Origin: Lachnospiraceae bacterium oral taxon 096
GTDB lineage: Bacteria; Bacillota; Clostridia; Lachnospirales; Lachnospiraceae
Length of the DNA: 64,000 nucleotides
Assembly (NCBI GenBank): GCA_018141845.1
Contig: CP073340.1
Span: 1,079,001-1,143,000 of the forward strand
Reading direction: 5' to 3'
Within the stretch, counting starts at the first letter, position 1. Every line of letters begins with the position of its first letter. Shown here piece after piece: positions 7,347 to 17,625 of the stretch. The translations under genes were made by a program, and so were the position numbers. The notes under the pieces were generated by a model. It was not told the DNA's origin. It searched no databases and saw only the letters and a program-made list of their open reading frames with translations.

Positions 7347-9950
7347 ATGAACATTAGTAAGTTTACACAGAAATCTGTACAAGCTGTGCAGGGGACTGAG
7401 AAGTTGGCGTACAGTTATGGAAACCAACAGATCGAAGAAGAACATCTTCTGCTGGCATTGTTGCAGGTGGATGACTCTTTGATTTTAAATTTAATTGAAA
7501 AAATGGGCATTAACAAGGAGATGTTTGTCAATGAGGTAACTTCTTTGGTAGAGAAATTACCAAAGGTCAGTGGATCATCTTCTTCGGTATACATGAGCAA
7601 TGATTTAAATAAAGTACTGATCAGTGCTGAGGATGAGGCAAAGGCGATGGGAGACGAGTATGTCTCAGTGGAGCATTTATTTTTGACGATGCTTCGCTAT
7701 CCTAGTCAGAGCATTAAGAACTTATTTAGGATGTATGGCATTACAATGGACAGCTTTTTAAAGGTTCTTTCTCAAGTGAGAGGAAATCAAAAGGTAACTT
7801 CAGATAATCCAGAGGCAACCTATGATACATTGACAAAGTATGGCAGTGACCTTGTAGAAAGAGCAAGAGATCAAAAGCTTGATCCTGTCATTGGTCGAGA
7901 TGCAGAGATTCGAAATGTCGTTCGGATTTTAAGCCGTAAGACAAAGAATAATCCTGTACTCATTGGTGAGCCTGGTGTTGGTAAGACAGCTGTAGTAGAG
8001 GGCTTGGCACAGCGAATTGTTCGAGGTGATGTGCCAGAGGGATTAAAGGATAAGAAGCTCTTTGCCCTTGACATGGGAGCTTTAGTTGCTGGTGCAAAGT
8101 ATCGAGGCGAATTTGAAGAGCGATTAAAGGCCGTTCTCGATGAGGTAAAGAAATCTCAAGGAGAGATCATTCTCTTTATTGATGAGCTCCATACGATTGT
8201 TGGAGCAGGAAATTCTGAGGGCAGTATGGATGCAGGAAATATGCTAAAGCCAATGCTTGCTCGAGGTGAGTTGCACTGCATTGGTGCGACAACTCTTGAT
8301 GAGTATAGAAAGTATATTGAAAAGGATCCAGCACTGGAGAGAAGATTTCAACCTGTACTGGTCGAACAGCCAACAGTTGAAGACACCATCTCTATTCTTC
8401 GTGGATTGAAGGAAAGATATGAGACTTACCATGGAGTAAAAATTACGGATGCAGCCTTAGTTAGTGCAGCTGTACTTTCTGACCGCTACATTACGGATAG
8501 ATTTCTTCCAGATAAGGCCATCGATTTAGTTGATGAGGCCTGTGCACTCATTAAGACGGAGATGGATTCTATGCCATCAGAACTTGATGAGCTGAGAAGA
8601 AAAACCATGCAAATGGAAATTGAAGAGGCAGCACTAAAGAAAGAGACCGACAGCCTTTCAAAGGAAAGACTTGTTGATCTTCAAAAGGAACTTGCGGAAT
8701 TGCACGATGAATATGCACAGCAAAAGAGCAAGTGGGAGTCAGAGAAAAAGAGTGTAGAGGGGTTGGCTTCTCTTCGAGAGGAGATTGAGAATGTCAATCG
8801 AGAGATTCAGGATGCACAGAGGCGATATGACCTCAACAAGGCCGCAGAGCTTCAGTATGGAAAACTTCCAGAGTTGCAAAAGAAGTTGGCTCAGGAAGAG
8901 GAGAGAGTAAAGAAAGAGGACTTGAGTCTTGTTCATGAGGCGGTGACAGAGGAAGAGATTGCAAGAATTATTTCACGCTGGACCAATATCCCAGTGGCAA
9001 AACTAAATGAGTCTGAAAAGCAAAAGACTTTGCATCTTGATAAGATATTGCATGAGCGAGTGATTGGTCAGGATGAGGGTGTCACAAAAGTTTGTGAGGC
9101 CATTCAAAGGTCAAAGGCTGGCATCAAGGATCCAAATAAGCCAATTGGTTCCTTTCTATTCCTCGGACCAACTGGTGTTGGTAAGACAGAACTTGCAAAG
9201 AGTTTGGCAGAGGCTTTATTTGATGATGAAAGCAATATGGTTCGACTCGATATGAGCGAATATATGGAGAAATTCTCCGTGAGTCGTCTTATCGGTGCAC
9301 CTCCAGGATATGTTGGATATGATGAAGGTGGTCAACTTACCGAGGCTGTGAGAAGAAAACCATATTCGGTTGTGCTCTTTGATGAGATAGAAAAGGCACA
9401 TCCAGATGTGTTCAATGTATTGTTGCAGGTGCTTGATGATGGACGAATCACCGATTCCCTTGGAAAGACAGTAGATTTTAAAAATACCATTATCATTATG
9501 ACTTCCAACATTGGTTCTCCATATTTGCTAGAGGGCATTGGAGAAGACGGAGAAATCACCAAGAGTGCACAGGATGCCGTAATGAGCGATTTGAGAGCTC
9601 ATTTTAGACCTGAATTCCTAAATCGTTTAGATGAGATTATTCTGTTTAAACCATTGACCAAGGCCAATATTGGTGGAATTATTGATTTGCTGGTTGAAGA
9701 TGTCAATAAGCGATTGGAAGATAAGGAGATTAGCATTTCATTGACTGATGCAGCAAAGCAGTTTGTTGTTGATCATGGTTATGACCCAGTCTATGGTGCC
9801 AGACCACTCAAGCGCTACTTGCAAAAGCATGTGGAGACGATGGCTGCAAAGATTATCCTTGGAGACCAGGAACTGCAAAGGCATGATGTCATTGTGATTG
9901 ATGTCAATGCGGACGGCACAGATTTGGCAGCTAAAGTACAAAAAGCATAA
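7347..9950 (+). CDS. clpB: ATP-dependent disaggregase ClpB
   Basis: Hexameric AAA+ chaperone that pulls polypeptides out of aggregates together with DnaK. It has 867 residues, the usual length. Order: Clp N-domain repeats (about 1-145), first AAA module with Walker A GEPGVGKT (207-214), the coiled-coil M domain (about 405-530) that separates ClpB from ClpA/ClpC, second AAA module with Walker A GPTGVGKT (607-614), and a C-terminal D2-small domain with the conserved [20 protein letters not shown] precedes the ATG. The gene is monocistronic, with its own promoter and terminator. Confidence 0.96.
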   Translation: MNISKFTQKSVQAVQGTEKLAYSYGNQQIEEEHLLLALLQVDDSLILNLIEKMGINKEMFVNEVTSLVEKLPKVSGSSSSVYMSNDLNKVLISAEDEAKAMGDEYVSVEHLFLTMLRYPSQSIKNLFRMYGITMDSFLKVLSQVRGNQKVTSDNPEATYDTLTKYGSDLVERARDQKLDPVIGRDAEIRNVVRILSRKTKNNPVLIGEPGVGKTAVVEGLAQRIVRGDVPEGLKDKKLFALDMGALVAGAKYRGEFEERLKAVLDEVKKSQGEIILFIDELHTIVGAGNSEGSMDAGNMLKPMLARGELHCIGATTLDEYRKYIEKDPALERRFQPVLVEQPTVEDTISILRGLKERYETYHGVKITDAALVSAAVLSDRYITDRFLPDKAIDLVDEACALIKTEMDSMPSELDELRRKTMQMEIEEAALKKETDSLSKERLVDLQKELAELHDEYAQQKSKWESEKKSVEGLASLREEIENVNREIQDAQRRYDLNKAAELQYGKLPELQKKLAQEEERVKKEDLSLVHEAVTEEEIARIISRWTNIPVAKLNESEKQKTLHLDKILHERVIGQDEGVTKVCEAIQRSKAGIKDPNKPIGSFLFLGPTGVGKTELAKSLAEALFDDESNMVRLDMSEYMEKFSVSRLIGAPPGYVGYDEGGQLTEAVRRKPYSVVLFDEIEKAHPDVFNVLLQVLDDGRITDSLGKTVDFKNTIIIMTSNIGSPYLLEGIGEDGEITKSAQDAVMSDLRAHFRPEFLNRLDEIILFKPLTKANIGGIIDLLVEDVNKRLEDKEISISLTDAAKQFVVDHGYDPVYGARPLKRYLQKHVETMAAKIILGDQELQRHDVIVIDVNADGTDLAAKVQKA

Positions 9951-9970
9951 ATATAGATGAATAAAAGTCA

Positions 9971-10009
9971 AAAAGCGAAATTTTTCCCAGTGGGAGAGAT
10001 TTCGCTTTT
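9971..10009 (+). terminator. Terminator of clpB
   Basis: AAAAGCGAAAT pairs perfectly with ATTTCGCTTTT; inward pairs (two G-T) and CCC-AGT-GGG extend the hairpin to about 18 bp. The symmetric A-run and T-run mean it could work on both strands. Confidence 0.75.
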
Positions 10010-10010
10010 G

Positions 10011-10019
10011 TGCTATAAT
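10011..10019 (+). promoter_or_regulatory. Extended -10 promoter upstream of cls
   Basis: TGCTATAAT is a perfect extended -10 element, 38 bases before the cls start. No good -35 hexamer is present, because the terminator stem occupies that position. Confidence 0.6.
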
Positions 10020-10056
10020 AAGTATCCGAAATAAGAGGAAAGGATAGAAATGGTGA

Positions 10057-11535
10057 ATGAGTAGTCATTTAATTCATCTATGGACTTGGTTGTGGGACCA
10101 TTTGTTTTTTATTAATGTGTTGCTGTCTATTTTCATTATATTTTTTCAAAGAAGAGACCCAAAGGCGGTGTGGACCTGGCTTTTAGCACTCAATTTTATT
10201 CCTATCTTTGGGATCTTTTTTTACTTATTGCTTGGGCAAGATTATCAAAAGTCAAAGATGTTTCGCATTAAGGGAGTGGAGGATGCTCAAAAGTATGAGG
10301 CAAAGCGTCAGGAAAATCTGCTTAGGCAGAATGTACAACTAGTCAAAGATGTGTATGCCAGAGATTATGAGAAACTGATTTACTATAATCTCAATGCGGG
10401 CAATTCTATTTTGACATTGAAAAACCAAGTCGAAATTTTCAAAGATGGAAATGAAAAATTTAATGATTTGATTGGAGAACTAGAAAACGCAAAGCGATAT
10501 ATTCACATCCAATACTATATTATCAAGGACGACTATCTGTTTGATCGCATTTCTAAAGTGTTGATAAAAAAGGCCAATGAGGGCGTAAAAGTTAGAGTGC
10601 TCTGCGATGGTATGGGGGGAAGATTTATGCCAAGAGCGAAGTGGAATACACTCAAAGCAGCAGGAGTTAAGATTGGCATTTTCTTTCCACCAACACTTGG
10701 TCGCATTAATCTGCGTGTCAATTACAGAAATCACAGAAAGTTAGTTGTCATTGATGGTGCAGTGGGCTATGTTGGTGGATTTAATATAGGAAAAGAATAT
10801 GTTGATGGAGACCCTAAATTTGGGCATTGGAGGGATACCCATTTAAAGATTCGGGGAGAGAGTGTATTTTCACTCGAAGTTCGCTTTGCACTAGATTGGC
10901 ATTTTACAACAAAAGAAAGTCTATTTGAATCAGAGTACTTTGAATATAAACCCCTTGAGCAAAAGTCAGGGGATTTTGCAGGAATTCAGATTGTTACCAG
11001 TGGACCTGATTCAAAGACAAAGTTAATTCGAGATAATTATATTGAGTTGTTTCGAATGGCGAGGCATCATATTTATATTCATACGCCCTACTTTGTGCCA
11101 GATGATGCAGTGATGAGTGCGTTGTGCTTTGCAGCAAGAAGTGGTGTCGATGTTCGGTTGATGATCCCAAGCTTCCCCGATCATCCCTTTGTGTATTGGG
11201 CAAGCACCAGTTGGGCGGCAAGCTTACTTCTTGCAGGTGGAAGAGTCTACACTTATCAGAAGGGATTTTTGCATGCCAAGTCGGTTATGGTTGACGGCTG
11301 GTGTGCGAGCGTAGGTACAGCAAATATGGACATTCGAAGTTTTGAACTAAACTTTGAAGTCAATGCGACCATTTACCACGAGGCGACGGTGGAAGTTTTA
11401 GAGAAAAATTTCTTGGCAGATATTCAAGATTGCAGGGAAATGACGTGCACAGATTATGAAAATCGAGGCATTGTTCGAGGTATTGTGCAGCGTGTAAAAG
11501 AACAGGTGAGTCGGCTACTCAGCCCGCTCTTATAA
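10057..11535 (+). CDS. cls: Cardiolipin synthase (phospholipase D family)
   Basis: Membrane enzyme that condenses two phosphatidylglycerol molecules to cardiolipin and glycerol. It has 492 residues: two N-terminal membrane helices (about 12-32 and 38-60), then two phospholipase D catalytic motifs, H226-x-K228-x4-D233 in HRKLVVID and H406-x-K408-x4-D413 in HAKSVMVD. The length and N-terminal helices match the ClsA type. The ATG at 10057 is the only workable start nearby; the purine-rich AGAGGAAAGG is rather far upstream (about 13 bases). It leads a run of same-strand genes, with plsC 9 bases downstream, a lipid-synthesis pairing. Confidence 0.93.
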   Translation: MSSHLIHLWTWLWDHLFFINVLLSIFIIFFQRRDPKAVWTWLLALNFIPIFGIFFYLLLGQDYQKSKMFRIKGVEDAQKYEAKRQENLLRQNVQLVKDVYARDYEKLIYYNLNAGNSILTLKNQVEIFKDGNEKFNDLIGELENAKRYIHIQYYIIKDDYLFDRISKVLIKKANEGVKVRVLCDGMGGRFMPRAKWNTLKAAGVKIGIFFPPTLGRINLRVNYRNHRKLVVIDGAVGYVGGFNIGKEYVDGDPKFGHWRDTHLKIRGESVFSLEVRFALDWHFTTKESLFESEYFEYKPLEQKSGDFAGIQIVTSGPDSKTKLIRDNYIELFRMARHHIYIHTPYFVPDDAVMSALCFAARSGVDVRLMIPSFPDHPFVYWASTSWAASLLLAGGRVYTYQKGFLHAKSVMVDGWCASVGTANMDIRSFELNFEVNATIYHEATVEVLEKNFLADIQDCREMTCTDYENRGIVRGIVQRVKEQVSRLLSPLL

Positions 11536-11544
11536 GGAGGAAAA

Positions 11545-12279
11545 ATGTTAAATACAGTAGGAACATTAGTTATGGTCGCCATATTTTTAGTTTTAAGTAT
11601 TCCCAAAATGCACAGACTAGAAAGATTGAAAAAGACAGACCCATTGATTGCATCTGAAGAGGCACAGGAGGCGGTAGTAGGTATCTTTCAGCGTGTACTC
11701 AAGTGGATTGGCGTTACCGTAGAAGTATATGGCGTGGAAAATATTCCCGAAGATGAGGCAGTGCTTTTTGTGAGCAATCACAGAAGCTATTTTGATATTT
11801 TAGTTGCTTATGTCTATACACCAAAAATATTGGGCTTTATTGCCAAGTCAGAGATCGAAAGAATTCCTCTTCTTTCCAACTGGATGCATCTGGTGAATTG
11901 TCTATTTTTGGATAGAAAGGATATGAAAAAGGGCTTGCAGACGATTCTTGCTGGAATTGATTCTGTTCGTCATGGTGTATCGATTTGGATTTGCCCAGAG
12001 GGAACGCGAAATAAAAACCCAGATCCAAATAATGTGGCAGAATTTAAGGAGGGTTCCTTAAAGATTGCAGAAAAGAGTGGAGCAAAGATTGTTCCTGTCT
12101 CCATATCAGGAACCGCAGGGATTCTTGAAAAGCAATATCCGAGGATGAAAAAAGGACATGTTATTATTGAATTTGGCGTTCCAATTGATATTCAAAAGGT
12201 GGCACCAGAAGAAAAGAAGCGTCTTGGTGCAATGGCCAGAGCACAGATTATACAGATGCAGGAGAGAAACAACAAATAG
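11545..12279 (+). CDS. plsC: 1-acyl-sn-glycerol-3-phosphate acyltransferase
   Basis: Acylates lysophosphatidic acid at the sn-2 position to phosphatidic acid at the inner membrane face. It is 244 residues with one N-terminal membrane segment. The H-x4-D catalytic motif is NHRSYFD (H79, D84), and the substrate-binding PEGTR motif has its Glu at 152. AAGGAGG sits directly upstream of the ATG. It is located between cls and pheA in the same direction. Confidence 0.9.
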   Translation: MLNTVGTLVMVAIFLVLSIPKMHRLERLKKTDPLIASEEAQEAVVGIFQRVLKWIGVTVEVYGVENIPEDEAVLFVSNHRSYFDILVAYVYTPKILGFIAKSEIERIPLLSNWMHLVNCLFLDRKDMKKGLQTILAGIDSVRHGVSIWICPEGTRNKNPDPNNVAEFKEGSLKIAEKSGAKIVPVSISGTAGILEKQYPRMKKGHVIIEFGVPIDIQKVAPEEKKRLGAMARAQIIQMQERNNK

Positions 12280-12293
12280 CAGGGGGTTAACAA

Positions 12294-13142
12294 GTGGAAC
12301 TACAAATGGTGGAAACTTTACCAGATAAAGATAAGGAGGGATTGGAGGTTGTCTATCAAGGTATTGAAGGGGCGTACTCCCAGATTGCAGCACTGACCTA
12401 TTTTGGGGAAAAGGCTCATTACAATCATGTGGTGCGATTTAGCGATGCAATGAGGGCAGTGGAAGAAAGAAAGGCAGAATATGGTGTCATTCCGATTGAA
12501 AATTCTTCTGCTGGTGCAGTGGTTGATACCTATGATTTACTCTTTACACATAACGTGACCATTGTTGGGGAGGTCTATATTCCAATTCATCATGCTCTCC
12601 TTGGCGTCAAAGGGGCAAGACTTGAAGACATTGATGTTGTCTATTCCCATCCACAGGGATTGATGCAGTGTAGTAAGTTTTTACAACAGAGGAATTGGAG
12701 TCAAATTAGTCTACTGAATACAGCAGTTTCTGCCAATAAAGTCAAGGAAGATGGAAAAAAGAATCAAGCAGCAATCGCAAGTTCATTGGCAGCAAAATGT
12801 TATGGGCTTGATATTTTAAAAGAAAAGATTAATAATAACCCAGAGAATACGACTCGCTTTGTGGTCGTTGCTCATGAACGCATTTACACGAGGGAAGCAA
12901 AAAAAATTAGTGTTATGTTTTCCTTGCCACATCGAGCGGGTACACTTTACAATATTTTAAGAAATTTCCACGACAATAACCTCAACCTTCTAAAGATTGA
13001 GTCAAGACCTATTCCAGAGAAAAAATGGGAGTATCATTTTTTTATTGATATTGAGGGAAATTTGCAGGACAAGTATGTGATTTTGGCACTTCGTTCTGTT
13101 GCCAAGGAGACAGAGGATTTAAGAATTTTGGGAAATTACTAG
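12294..13142 (+). CDS. pheA: Prephenate dehydratase
   Basis: Converts prephenate to phenylpyruvate, the committed step to phenylalanine. The GTG at 12294 is chosen because AGGGGG lies 7 bases upstream; an in-frame ATG at 12306 is too far from it. The protein has 282 residues. The periplasmic-binding-like catalytic domain starts with YQGIEGAYSQIAALTYFGE, and the catalytic TTRF motif is at 186-189. The C-terminal ACT regulatory domain carries ESRPIP (Glu 236), which binds phenylalanine in relatives, so feedback inhibition is likely. There is no N-terminal chorismate mutase domain. Confidence 0.92.
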   Translation: MELQMVETLPDKDKEGLEVVYQGIEGAYSQIAALTYFGEKAHYNHVVRFSDAMRAVEERKAEYGVIPIENSSAGAVVDTYDLLFTHNVTIVGEVYIPIHHALLGVKGARLEDIDVVYSHPQGLMQCSKFLQQRNWSQISLLNTAVSANKVKEDGKKNQAAIASSLAAKCYGLDILKEKINNNPENTTRFVVVAHERIYTREAKKISVMFSLPHRAGTLYNILRNFHDNNLNLLKIESRPIPEKKWEYHFFIDIEGNLQDKYVILALRSVAKETEDLRILGNY

Positions 13143-13151
13143 GGGGAAAAG

Positions 13152-14417
13152 ATGGACATTAGTGATTTAATATTGTATCGAAATTTTGCATATGAAGAGT
13201 TGCTGTTTGGCATGTGCGATATGCTCGAAAAGGGAAAAAGAGACCATATGGCTAAGTATGCGGGAGATCTTGTGGAGATCGCTGGGCGATATGGGCTGGA
13301 GGGAAATCTTTGGCATGCCTTTTTGGCACTTTGTTTGGCGAACAATGAAAATTCTTATTCTACAGCTTGTGAGATTGTGGGAGAGGTCGAGGGAAGTATC
13401 AATGAATTAGCTCTTCACGACTTTACGATTTTTAAGCAACTTTTTGACTATGATTTGACTGAGCTTGGGGATAAGGTATTTTGTGAGCTAGCAAAGTACA
13501 AAGGAACAAATAGAGAATCAAAGTTAATTAATCAGAGAATAAGAAAGAGACTTTTAGAACTTTCCATTTCTTTAGAAAATACAAAGTCTGTCATTGAATT
13601 TAAGGACACAGTGACTGAGTTTTATAGGGAATTTGGTGTGGGAAAATATGGACTCAATAAGGCATTTTCCCTCAAAGAAGGAAGAGATAATGAGGCGATT
13701 ATTGAGCCAATCACAAGAGTTGAACACATCTATCTGGATGATATTGTGGGCTATGAGTTGCAAAAACAAAAACTTGTGGAGAACACAGAGGCATTTTTAA
13801 ATGGTATTCCTGCCAACAATGTACTTTTATATGGAGATGCAGGAACAGGAAAGTCTTCCAGCGTAAAGGCGATTGTAAATACCTACTATGACAGAGGTCT
13901 TCGCATTATTGAGGTCTATAAACATCAATTCCGTATGTTGGCCAATGTACTTGAACAGATTAAGGACAGAAATTATAAGTATATTATTTATATGGATGAC
14001 TTGAGTTTTGAAGATTCCGAGCTTGAGTATAAATATTTAAAGGCGATTTTGGAAGGTGGCTTTGGAAGAAGACCGGATAATGTATTGATCTATGCGACAA
14101 GTAACCGAAGACATCTTATTCGAGAGAGCTTTAAGGACAAACAAGAGACGGATGAGGACTTACATAGCAGAGATACCGTGCAGGAAAAAATTTCACTGTC
14201 TGCACGATTTGGCGTGAGCATCTACTATGGATCTCCTGATAAGTGCGAATTTAATCGCATTGTCAAGGAGATTGCAGAAAAGGAAAATATTCATATGCCA
14301 GAGGATAAACTATTCCTAGAGGCAAATAAGTGGGAGCTTAGTCATGGCGGACTTTCAGGAAGAACCGCACGTCAATTTGTTACTTACTTGTTGGGAAGAG
14401 GAGGAAGAGATGAGTAG
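13152..14417 (+). CDS. DUF815-family AAA ATPase
   Basis: Uncharacterised P-loop ATPase of the DUF815 family, 421 residues and cytosolic. After an all-helical N-terminal region (about 1-180) there is a Walker A GDAGTGKSS at about 228-236, a Walker B-like IIYMDDLSFE, a sensor-like YATSNRRHLI, and the family segment SLSARFGVSIYYGSP. The role is not established; family members resemble AAA+ loader or remodelling ATPases. GGGGGAAAAG precedes the ATG. Its last bases overlap the start of the next gene (14410), so the two are co-translated. Confidence 0.88.
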   Translation: MDISDLILYRNFAYEELLFGMCDMLEKGKRDHMAKYAGDLVEIAGRYGLEGNLWHAFLALCLANNENSYSTACEIVGEVEGSINELALHDFTIFKQLFDYDLTELGDKVFCELAKYKGTNRESKLINQRIRKRLLELSISLENTKSVIEFKDTVTEFYREFGVGKYGLNKAFSLKEGRDNEAIIEPITRVEHIYLDDIVGYELQKQKLVENTEAFLNGIPANNVLLYGDAGTGKSSSVKAIVNTYYDRGLRIIEVYKHQFRMLANVLEQIKDRNYKYIIYMDDLSFEDSELEYKYLKAILEGGFGRRPDNVLIYATSNRRHLIRESFKDKQETDEDLHSRDTVQEKISLSARFGVSIYYGSPDKCEFNRIVKEIAEKENIHMPEDKLFLEANKWELSHGGLSGRTARQFVTYLLGRGGRDE

Positions 14418-16071
14418 TTCAATGCGCTATCGAGATAGGAGACAACAAAAAGAAGATGCTCCAATTCAATTTGAAAGAGCAGTGACTGGACTTTGGATTA
14501 TTTTGATGTTTGTTGTGTTTCCATTGATTGTTCACGATGCCTATTTTGATTTATTGGAGACAAAATTTAAAACATTTGTTGTTCTGACTACGGCAATGTT
14601 TTGTGTCATTGTATTTTGGGGTATTGCCAGTGGACGGGCAGGAAATTATATTGGAAAAATTAAGGAAAAAGGATTTAAAAATTGGTTTTTATCTACTTTT
14701 GATATTACAGATCGATGCATGATGGTTTTTATTGGTATCGCAGGAATTTCAACATTGACAGCCTATCCCTATATTAAAGAGGCCTTCTTTGGAAACTTGG
14801 GAAGAAGTACTGGTTTTGAGCTGTTATTGATGTATGCAATGGCCTTTTTTATTGTGTCAAGATATCTAAATGTTCAAAAGTACTATTTTAAGATCTTTTT
14901 AGTTGTGGGAGATTTGATTTGTCTCCTTGGTATAACCGATTATCTGAATATGGATATTATGGGATTTAAGAAGAGAATGATGGCGGGTGAGATTTCTATG
15001 TTTGCTTCCACCATCGGAAATATCAATACCTACACGACCTATGTTGCCTATGTCGTTGCACTGGCCGGCGTATTGTTTATCCTCACTCGCATCAATTCTG
15101 AGGAGGGAAAAGAGGGAGAGAGCATTGGCAATGTCATCTTTTATTATATCAGTATGGTCATTGGGTTTATTGCTCTTGCTATGGGAAATTCTGACAATGG
15201 ATATTTGACCTTGCTTGCTTTCTTTGGCTTTGTGCCATTTGTGGCTTTTAAGACAAGAAGAGGAATTCGCCGATACATTCTTACTTTGGCGACCTATTTT
15301 ACAGGCATTGAGGTGATTAATTGGATCAACAAGGCAAATCCAACCAAAGTTCTTGGCATCAATGGTCTCTATAATGTCATTGCAAACTTTAAGTTTTTAA
15401 TTCCGTTGACTTTAATTTTGTGGGTGATCGGTGTGATTTTGTGTGTGATGGATTACAAGAAAAACCGTCAGGATGAAAATGCCAAGGCAATAGCAACAAA
15501 GATTTGGCTGGTCATTGTGGTTATTGTGGCCATTTTGGGCGTAGCGGTGGTGATTTATGCCAATGCCAATCCAGAAAAAGCGGCAGCTTTTGGCGGATTG
15601 AGGGACTACTTAGTATTTAGTGATTCTTGGGGAACATTCCGTGGCTATGTTTGGAGAATGTGCCTTGAGGAATATGCAAAATACCCAATTCTTCACAAAA
15701 TCTTTGGTACGGGTCCAGATACCTTTGTCATCTATGCATTAAAGTATAGAGCCGAGGATATGATTGCCATCACAGGACAAAAATTTGATTCTGTACACAA
15801 TGAGTACTTACAATATTTGACCACCATTGGCCCGATTGCATTGATTGCCTATATTGGGATTTTAGTGACTACAATAAAAAAGGGAATTTCTTTTATCAAT
15901 GAGATGAAGAATGAAGCAGTGGCTTCCTATATTGTGGCATCTGCATTTTTAGTTTTGTGCTATGCTGTACAGGCGACAGTCAATATCAATCTTCCTATCA
16001 GCACACCAGTGATGTGGATTTTTATGATGATGATCGCGGCAGCAAATAGAGAAAAGAAAGTTATGGAATAG
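14410..16071 (+). CDS. O-antigen ligase / polymerase-like membrane protein
   Basis: Polytopic membrane protein, 553 residues, about 12 hydrophobic segments, of the Wzy/WaaL superfamily that polymerises or ligates lipid-linked glycans on the outer face of the membrane. A large external loop around residues 400-470 holds GTGPDTFVIYALKYRAEDM and the HNEYLQYL motif typical of these enzymes. I place the start at ATG 14410, which has GAGGAAGAG upstream and overlaps the previous stop; an ORF start at 14344 would overlap that gene by 74 bases. A terminator follows, but the glycan genes begin directly after, which supports a role there. Confidence 0.8.
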   Translation: MSSSMRYRDRRQQKEDAPIQFERAVTGLWIILMFVVFPLIVHDAYFDLLETKFKTFVVLTTAMFCVIVFWGIASGRAGNYIGKIKEKGFKNWFLSTFDITDRCMMVFIGIAGISTLTAYPYIKEAFFGNLGRSTGFELLLMYAMAFFIVSRYLNVQKYYFKIFLVVGDLICLLGITDYLNMDIMGFKKRMMAGEISMFASTIGNINTYTTYVAYVVALAGVLFILTRINSEEGKEGESIGNVIFYYISMVIGFIALAMGNSDNGYLTLLAFFGFVPFVAFKTRRGIRRYILTLATYFTGIEVINWINKANPTKVLGINGLYNVIANFKFLIPLTLILWVIGVILCVMDYKKNRQDENAKAIATKIWLVIVVIVAILGVAVVIYANANPEKAAAFGGLRDYLVFSDSWGTFRGYVWRMCLEEYAKYPILHKIFGTGPDTFVIYALKYRAEDMIAITGQKFDSVHNEYLQYLTTIGPIALIAYIGILVTTIKKGISFINEMKNEAVASYIVASAFLVLCYAVQATVNINLPISTPVMWIFMMMIAAANREKKVME

Positions 16072-16072
16072 A

Positions 16073-16096
16073 GGGAGGGCTTTGCCCTCCCCCTTT
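16073..16096 (+). terminator. Terminator after the ligase-like gene
   Basis: GGGAGGGC (16073-16080), loop TTT, GCCCTCCC (16084-16091), followed by CCTTT. The stem is strong but the U-tract is short. Confidence 0.65.
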
Positions 16097-16110
16097 ATAT
16101 TGTAGGAAAG

Positions 16111-16139
16111 TTGCGTGTTTTGGGAAAGTATAGTATAAT
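16111..16139 (+). promoter_or_regulatory. Promoter of the surface-glycan operon
   Basis: TTGCGT at 16111-16116, 17 bases, a perfect TATAAT at 16134-16139, 61 bases before the first gene. It probably drives the long run of overlapping genes that follows. The leader contains an imperfect inverted repeat, CCGA to TCGG, around 16165-16186. Confidence 0.7.
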
Positions 16140-16200
16140 TAATGGCATTATGTTAGTTTTAAGACCGAGTATATAGTATAGATCGGGAGACAAATAATAG

Positions 16201-17625
16201 ATGAAGAACAATGAGCGTTATAAAAGATTAATAAAGACATGTGCAGCAGTCATAATTGTAGCAGTAGAAGTACTGCTCTATTGGTGTGTCTGGACGGGAT
16301 ATTATAATCGTATTATTGAAATCCCATTTTGGAGAAGAGGTAATTGGCTTATTGTTGGATTGTATGGTGCGATTCTTTTATTTTTTTTAAATACCTATGG
16401 AGGGTTGCGGATTGGCTACTTGCGCCATGGAAATTTGATTTATTCACAAATGCTTTCCATTGTTCTAGTGAATATTTTTGCTTATTTGGAGCTTGTGCTT
16501 ATTGATAAAAAGCTCTATGCACCATGGCTATTTCTGCTTTTGACAGCAGTCGATTTTATTGTTGTTGTCGCCTGGGTATTTATTTTTCAGGCTGTCTATG
16601 CAACACTATTTCCACCGAGGTCATTATTGGTTGTCTATGGGGATAAGCCTGTATTTTCTATATGGAAAAAGTTCAATTCTAGAGATGATAAGTATGTAAT
16701 TTCTGGGGCCATTAGTCTCAATCGAGGGATTGACCATATTCTCCATGAGGCAGGAAAATATGGAGGGGTAATTGTTGGAGATATCCCTTCTCATGAAAGA
16801 AACATTATTATCAAAGGTTGTTATGATCAAGGAATTCGAGCCTATGCTGTGCCAAAACTTAGTGATATATTGATGCGGAGTGCCACAGAACTCAATCTAT
16901 TTGATACACAATTATTGCTCTCAAAAAATGAGGGACCACAGATTGATCAGCTATTTATTAAGCGGGTTCTGGATATTATCATTGCAAGCATGATGTTGAT
17001 TTTTACATTGCCTATTTTTGTTTTGGCAGCAATCGCCATTTACACAACAGACAGAGGTCCAATATTTTTTCGACAGAAGCGATTGACTGTCAATGGAAAA
17101 GAATTTGATATTCTAAAATTTAGGAGCATGGTTGTGGATGCGGAAAAGGATGGTGTGGCAAGGTTAGCAGGACAAAAGGATCATAGGATTACAAAAGTAG
17201 GGAAGGTTCTTCGCAGCACACGCCTTGACGAATTGCCACAGCTTTTGAATATTTTGAGGGGAGAAATGAGCATGGTTGGACCTCGGCCAGAGCGACCAGA
17301 AATTGCGGCAGAATACAAGAAAGAAATTCCAGAGTTTGATTTTCGCTTAAAAATGAAGGCTGGATTGACTGGATATGCACAGGTCTATGGAAAGTATAAT
17401 ACGACACCCTATGATAAGTTGAAGCTTGATTTGACCTATATTCGAAATTATAGTATGTGGTTAGACTTGAAATTAATGATTTTGACACCAAAAATTCTCT
17501 TTATCAAGGAATCTACAGAAGGGATTGAGGATGATGCTCTCAATGCTTTGATTCATACAGAAAATTTGAAGGAAGAGATTTATGGCAAGGTGCAGAATTT
17601 GGAAGAGAAGATAGGGAGAGGTTAA
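16201..17625 (+). CDS. Polyprenyl glycosylphosphotransferase (initiating sugar transferase)
   Basis: Transfers a sugar-1-phosphate from an NDP-sugar to undecaprenyl phosphate, starting glycan assembly on the inner membrane. It has 474 residues: four N-terminal helices (about 12-135), a Rossmann-like CoA-binding-type middle (about 138-240), a fifth hydrophobic segment near 260-282, and the C-terminal catalytic domain with KFRSM (306-310), [20 protein letters not shown] and the YAQVYGKY segment. This is the WbaP/CpsE architecture. Which sugar it uses (galactose, glucose or an N-acetylhexosamine) cannot be told. It overlaps the next gene by one base. Confidence 0.9.
   Translation: MKNNERYKRLIKTCAAVIIVAVEVLLYWCVWTGYYNRIIEIPFWRRGNWLIVGLYGAILLFFLNTYGGLRIGYLRHGNLIYSQMLSIVLVNIFAYLELVLIDKKLYAPWLFLLLTAVDFIVVVAWVFIFQAVYATLFPPRSLLVVYGDKPVFSIWKKFNSRDDKYVISGAISLNRGIDHILHEAGKYGGVIVGDIPSHERNIIIKGCYDQGIRAYAVPKLSDILMRSATELNLFDTQLLLSKNEGPQIDQLFIKRVLDIIIASMMLIFTLPIFVLAAIAIYTTDRGPIFFRQKRLTVNGKEFDILKFRSMVVDAEKDGVARLAGQKDHRITKVGKVLRSTRLDELPQLLNILRGEMSMVGPRPERPEIAAEYKKEIPEFDFRLKMKAGLTGYAQVYGKYNTTPYDKLKLDLTYIRNYSMWLDLKLMILTPKILFIKESTEGIEDDALNALIHTENLKEEIYGKVQNLEEKIGRG

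Noticed and set aside
12280..12293. Phenylalanine leader or T-box before pheA
   Set aside because: Only 14 bases separate plsC and pheA, leaving no room for such an element.
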